Of a stretch of 64,000 nucleotides of DNA, positions 58,042 through 64,000 are shown piece by piece. The stretch is taken from assembly GCA_024196135.1 (NCBI GenBank), contig JAMQCK010000024.1, positions 1 to 64,000 of the forward strand, in the 5' to 3' direction. A program made the position numbers and the translations under genes. Origin of the DNA: Pleurotus ostreatus/Saccharomyces cerevisiae fusant (taxonomy: Eukaryota > Opisthokonta). Under the pieces are notes generated by a model, which saw only the letters and a list, made by a program, of their open reading frames with translations, did not search any database and was not told where the DNA came from. Position 1 is the first letter of the stretch. Every line of letters begins with the position of its first letter.

Positions 58042-58302
58042 TATCAGCAGATGGCTCGAGGGAAGATGCGAATAGACGGGATATCGACGACGAAGAAAAA
58101 AGTACTGTGAGGGATCAGATGCAGGTGCTAATGGCCTGGCGCACGTGGTTATCGAGATGATCGAGAGTTATCTTATCGCGATGCGGGCCGCCGTTCCGCG
58201 GCATCGGCCGAGTCGGAGGGATCGCTGCCCGAAGATCCGACGGCGCCTATGTCGAGGTCGCGGCCGACTTCGACGTCGACTCACGCCTTCCTTCCTCCCA
58301 CA

Positions 58303-59823
<1,521 letters not shown>

Positions 59824-60131
59824 GCGATGAAGGGGTCATTGTAGACGTCCCGACGTCGTGGATGTGTCCCAAGTCACAAAATAAACAAAATGTATTCTAG
59901 CGATCTTTCCTCCTAGTTTTCGTTCAGTCAGCGCCCATCTATCCTGCCAAGCCCAGGTCCACCAGCAGTGAAACGCTTCGAGAGTCTGAGTGAATGCGAG
60001 AGCGCGTGCATGGGATCCGGGTGTAGTGTATGAGGAATGTTGGAGGCTGTGCGAAGGTGTATCGTATTCGCGGCGAGGGCGGCGTCGAGGAAGATATAAC
60101 ATGGTGTTTGCAGCCATCGCGAGCGAGTGCC

Positions 60132-61306
60132 ATGCCTCCTATTTCTGCAGGCGATGGTAGGTCCCCATCACTACTTGCTTGTTCAGCCGCCCGAATTCTT
60201 GATTTTGTAGCACCGGGTAGCCTATGGTGCTACGCGCCCAACAAAGGCGCACCCATTGCCTTCGCCGTCCTATTCTTGCTGTCAGGTCTGCTTCATGGAT
60301 ATCAGTCGCTGTAAGTAGCAAGAAAAGCGTTGCTTGAATATGGTACTGATCAGCGAGGACCAAGGCATTATCGCTCGTGGAAAGTGACCGGCCTCCTACC
60401 ATGGGCAGCTGCACTCTTCGTAGCTGGCTTCATAACCCGCGAAGTCGGCGCGTACCATTATACTAGCGAAGGCTTATACATCTCATCAACCCGACTCCTA
60501 CTCATTGCACCGTAAGCACTGCGGACTTTCATCTCTCTCAAAAAGTCAACCCCACTCACCTAATCACACACCCCAGCGCCGTCTACGAAGGCGCCAACTA
60601 CTTCGTCCTCGGCCGCCTCCTCTACTACGTCCCCCACCACGCCCCCCTCCACCCCGGCCGCGTCGTCACCACCTTCTTCGGCATCGACGTCCTCGTCGGC
60701 GTCCTCACCGGCGTCGCCGGTTCCTACATCGCCGATCCCTCTCTCCCGCAATCCAAACAACATCTCGGCCGCGACCTCCTCCGCGCGGCCATGCTCCTCC
60801 AGCTATCCACCATGGCCCTCTTTGTCGGCATCGCCATACGCTTTCATGTGCGGTGCCGGCGGGCGGGCGTGCTGAAGCGCAATTTGCGGAATGCGATTTT
60901 GGTGGTGTATGGGAGCTGTGCGGTTATCACAGTGCGCACTGTGTATCGGACGGTGGAGTATTTCGAGGGGGCGATTCCTGCGGCGGCGGGGAACGGGGGA
61001 AGGGAAAGGAGTCCCATCGTCTGCAACGAGTGGTTCTTCTGGGTGTTCGAGGCGACGTTGATGTTTTTAAACAGCACGTTCTTGAATGTGTTCCACCCGG
61101 CGCGCTTCTTGCCTAGGGACTACAAGATCTTCCTAGCGCGAGACGGGCAGACGGAGATCGAGGGACCTGGAGATACAGACAAGCGAGGGTGGATACAGTC
61201 GATCTTGGATCCATTCGACTTGATAGGCCTGGTCAGGAAAAAGGATGTGAAATATTGGGAGGTCGAGAATACGAGATTGGAACGAGAGGCAATAGAGATG
61301 AAATGA
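60132..61306 (+). CDS. RTA1-like seven-helix membrane protein, copy 2
   Basis: Exons 60132-60156, 60211-60310, 60365-60511 and 60577-61306 encode 333 residues. The protein follows copy 1 nearly block for block: GSLWCYAPNKGAPIAFAV, WKVTGLLPWAAALFVAGFIT, AVYEGANYFVLGRLLYYVP, RTVYRTVEYFEGAIP, NEWFFWVFEATLMFLNSTFL and FDLIGLVRKKDVKYWE. Exons 1 to 3 have exactly the same lengths as in copy 1 (25, 100, 147), with introns in the same phases. Family role as for copy 1: membrane protein linked to resistance to lipid-like compounds; substrate unknown. The acceptor of exon 3 is taken at 60365 because it restores the family sequence. Confidence 0.9.
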
Positions 61307-61389
61307 CGATAGCATACCAGCAGAAGGACCATGGAAACGAAAGACGTTAATCTTGCGAAATCTGTGTATTGATATTCACCACGAGTGTA

Positions 61390-61797
61390 CCGACCCTTAA
61401 CGGGGTTTGCAACAAAATCGGTCAAAGCGGCAAAAGGTGCCGGGCAATGCAACACCCCAGCCCGAGCTCGCTCATCCTCCGTTCGCTTAGCTTTTTGGCA
61501 CATGGGTAGAGCGCGCTGCGCTCATAGCATCTTTGAGTTTTCATGTTGAACGGAGGTCAGACCGTTCAGATAAAAAATGGGAGGCGTTCTCGGCAAATAC
61601 CGAAACTGTTGCATTGTGCATCGGCGACTGTTGCGCAACGATTTCCTAGGTTCCTCTTCCCTGAAGGCCACCAAATTTGGAGGATCCGTTTACGCTATGG
61701 TGTTGGACAGTTCTACCAAGTCTCGTGAGATTCTAAGTCGAAACAGTCGAGAAAATGCCCAAATTCCGAAAGTGTTGCAAAACCCGTTAAGGGTCGG
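61390..61797. mobile_element. MITE-like element with terminal inverted repeats
   Basis: The left end CCGACCCTTAACGGGGTTTG (61390 on) is mirrored at the right end (ACCCGTTAAGGGTCGG to 61797), with an inverted repeat of about 23 bases and one or two mismatches. TA stands directly outside on both sides, as in Tc1/mariner-type insertions. The 408-base interior has no coding capacity. It lies downstream of the second RTA1-like gene. Confidence 0.65.
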
Positions 61798-61960
61798 TAG
61801 GGTAAATCACAACAGATAGTCCATAGGTCGATGTTCATCAGTACAATGTCCGTCTGTGGTATATGTGAGCAACAGTAAAGCCCTCGGTTTCTAAGGAGAA
61901 TGCGCACATAGTGAATGTCCGTAATTTGATCGTGAATGCCGTCATTCACTATCTCACCAC

Positions 61961-64000
61961 TCACTGCGCCTGCGTCCTCAGCGTCGACCCAGACGACGCC
62001 GGGTCGAGCCGCTGCAAGATGAGGTCAAGCTTCTTCCTAAGCTCGTCAACTTCCTTCAGAATAGTCGCCTCGCTCGACTGCCAAGATGATCAGCACTGTC
62101 CCGCCAGACTACGCAGCGAACGACGCACCTGCCGCGTATTCGGGAACACCTTGATCAGCTCCTCAAATGGCACCTTACTGATAATACCCTCTTCGTCGTC
62201 GACCTGGGGATCGCGAGCCTGCGAAGGTAAATTCCCCGTCAGCGCCGCGTCCAAGTGATACCCGCATTCAAATAACCCCTCCGCCACCCCACCCCAAACA
62301 CACACACACTGCCAACGCACCTCCGGCGACTCATCATCAATCGCGTCCGGCCCCGCCAGCCAGTCCTTCATCCACTGGTTCTTTTTGACGATGGAGCCCG
62401 ACTCGTACAGCGCGATGAGGGCGAGGGGGACGCAGAAGAGGGCGGACATGACGATGCGGTTGAGCTGGAGGGTTTGTTAGTGGTGTAGAGGGGTGAGGGT
62501 GGGGAAGGGGGTTGTTAGCGTCGTGTAGAGCTGGGAGGGAAAGGCAGTGCTCACCTTCGCATATCTCTCCTTGCTGAGACCAAGGAGCTCGAAGGGGGCG
62601 ATGAAGAAGATTTCGATCCTGTTGGACTTGAGTCAGGCTTGAAAGAGTTGGAGAGGTATCAGTGTATGCACAAATTTGTAGGCGGCGGATACACGTAGTG
62701 GTCCGGCGCGCGGATCATGCCCACGGTCTTTGCGGAGAAGAACGCGAGGTATTGTGCTTCTGCGTTGTCGATCACCTGGAGGGCCGGTGAGCAGGGGTAG
62801 TAAATTTTATAGAGGAACACATACATCCTCGTAGGCCGAAGAGAACAACGAGATGAGCACGTTGAGGAGCACCACGGCCGTGACGACGTTCCAGCTAGTA
62901 AACCATCAGCAAGGCCTTTCGAAGAGCTCGAAGATACGCACAGGTAGTAAAGCCAAAGACTCGCTGGGCTATGCTCGAAAATCTCGTAGTTCGGCGATCT
63001 GTACAAGGGTCATCAGGTTGAGTGAGGACAGACGGCAGGAAGTCCTACTGTAGCAAGGCTTGGACTAGCACGTTGACGACCTTCGCGCTGTGTCAGACAA
63101 TGAAAAGCGCGTACAATATTGGAAGACTAACTGTCGATGGATCCTCCACTTGACCGTCCGCCGCGTCAACAGCGTACAGACCTTGCGCGAAGCCGAGGGC
63201 GAGTACAGAAAGAAGCTGGCGAGGGTTGAGCAATGACCTCGATTTCAACCGAGGAGAACAACTGACCGCAAAGAAAATCCCGGACTCCTGCAGCATGCGA
63301 GCAACGCAGATCTGCATCGTTCCGATATACCTGGAGGGTGTCAGAAATTGTGGCCACGCTCTATTGTCTCAACGCACTTGTAGCCATCGAACACAGTGAT
63401 GAGCTCTGAGGACCGTCAGTGCCAGGTCCTAGTGTTCCCTAGGAGAAGACATACTCATCCTGGAAACGCGTCAGCCAATTCCGAAAGTACCATGCGGTAT
63501 ATAAGACGCACCATAACAAAGGCGCCGCATAACTAAGCACTTGGAACGTCCGAACGCGCACGGCTACCATCTTGTCGCCTTCCAGCGTCAAGCTCATGAT
63601 ACGCAAGGCCAGTGCAGTGACCAGAAGGGCGTCCGTAATGATGGCGACCACGTTCCAGAAGGTGAAGGCGCGCCATGTGGCGAAGCGAAGGAGCTTGAAG
63701 AACTAAGGAGAGAGATCAGTGCGAAGACCCGAAGGCGATTCGAGTAAACGTACCCTTTGCAAGTCTGAAGGCAGACGGAATCAGTGGCTCATAGGCAGGA
63801 TGGGTAGGGGGTTCAGGTTACCTTCCAGGCAGAATGATACGGCAAACACATAGAGGACGACCTCCCATTCGTCCAAAGGCATGCTCTCGGAATGTAGCTT
63901 CTCAAGCGGCTCGCGTACTGTGATGAGGTGAGTATCTGTAGGTCATGCACGGTACGGGTACAAACCTGCTTGTGAATAAGCCAGGAGGAAGAAAAGCCAG
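61961..64000 (-). CDS. Yvc1-like vacuolar TRP cation channel, 5' end outside window
   Basis: The 3' part of a gene with many 45-100 base introns. Resolved terminal exons are 62464-62321, 62218-62129 and 62077-61961; upstream pieces continue to the right edge. Readable segments include WEVVLYVFAVSFCLE and VVAIITDALLVTALALRIMS (helices). The pore-proximal block is VVTAVVLLNVLISLFSSAYE, followed by AEAQYLAFFSAKTVGMIRAP. Then come IEIFFIAPFELLGLSKERYA and a C-terminal coiled coil (ATILKEVDELRKKLDLILQR). These match the fungal Yvc1/TRPY family, which releases calcium from the vacuole on stretch or osmotic shock. An acidic DDEEG stretch lies before the coil. The missing start lies beyond position 64000. 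Confidence 0.85.

Overview
This window looks like nuclear DNA of a filamentous basidiomycete, most likely an Agaricomycete. The evidence is GC-rich genes cut by many 45-60 bp introns with GTGAGT/GTGCGT/GTACGT donors and CAG acceptors, an intron-bearing tRNA-Asp, short intergenic distances, and fungal families such as RTA1, DUF6534, a Yvc1-type channel and fungal complex I subunits. All gene models were spliced by eye; for most of them the summed coding length is a multiple of three and the joined protein fits its family.

Positions 1 to about 12.9 kb are repeat-rich and gene-poor. They open with pyrimidine satellites and a short telomere-like stretch. Next comes a 22-bp tandem repeat, then a large inverted duplication: arms at about 1.28-2.32 kb and 6.58-7.84 kb flank a gene for a glutamine-rich coiled-coil protein. 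The right arm runs into an intact zinc-finger gene, and the left arm carries only a broken piece of that gene's 3' end. A 0.9-kb element with terminal inverted repeats, containing a tRNA-like SINE promoter, lies against a GNAT acetyltransferase gene that has lost its 5' part.

From about 12.9 to 64 kb the sequence is an ordinary dense gene block. In order: HMG-box protein (-), NDUFA13 (-), INO80F-like protein (+), small hypothetical (-), RTA1-like protein (+), NDUFS8 (-), prefoldin 2 (+), possible small unrecognised gene (+), GH18 chitinase (+), large disordered protein (-), short-chain dehydrogenase (+), conserved hypothetical (+), CASTOR-like ACT protein (-), Ser/Pro-rich hypothetical (-), PP2C phosphatase (+), F-box protein (+), C2H2 zinc finger (+), ubiquitin hydrolase (+), DUF6534 membrane protein (+), M28 metallopeptidase (+), AIG1-like protein (+), tRNA-Asp (+), ARPC3 (+), NOB1 (-), 3-isopropylmalate dehydrogenase (+), second RTA1-like protein (+), a small MITE-like element, and the 3' part of a Yvc1-like channel (-) that runs off the right edge.

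Most genes are unrelated housekeeping functions and do not form one pathway. Two are mitochondrial complex I subunits (NDUFA13, NDUFS8). The two RTA1 genes are clear paralogues with the same exon plan about 39 kb apart. I found no CRISPR array, secondary-metabolite cluster or intact autonomous transposon.
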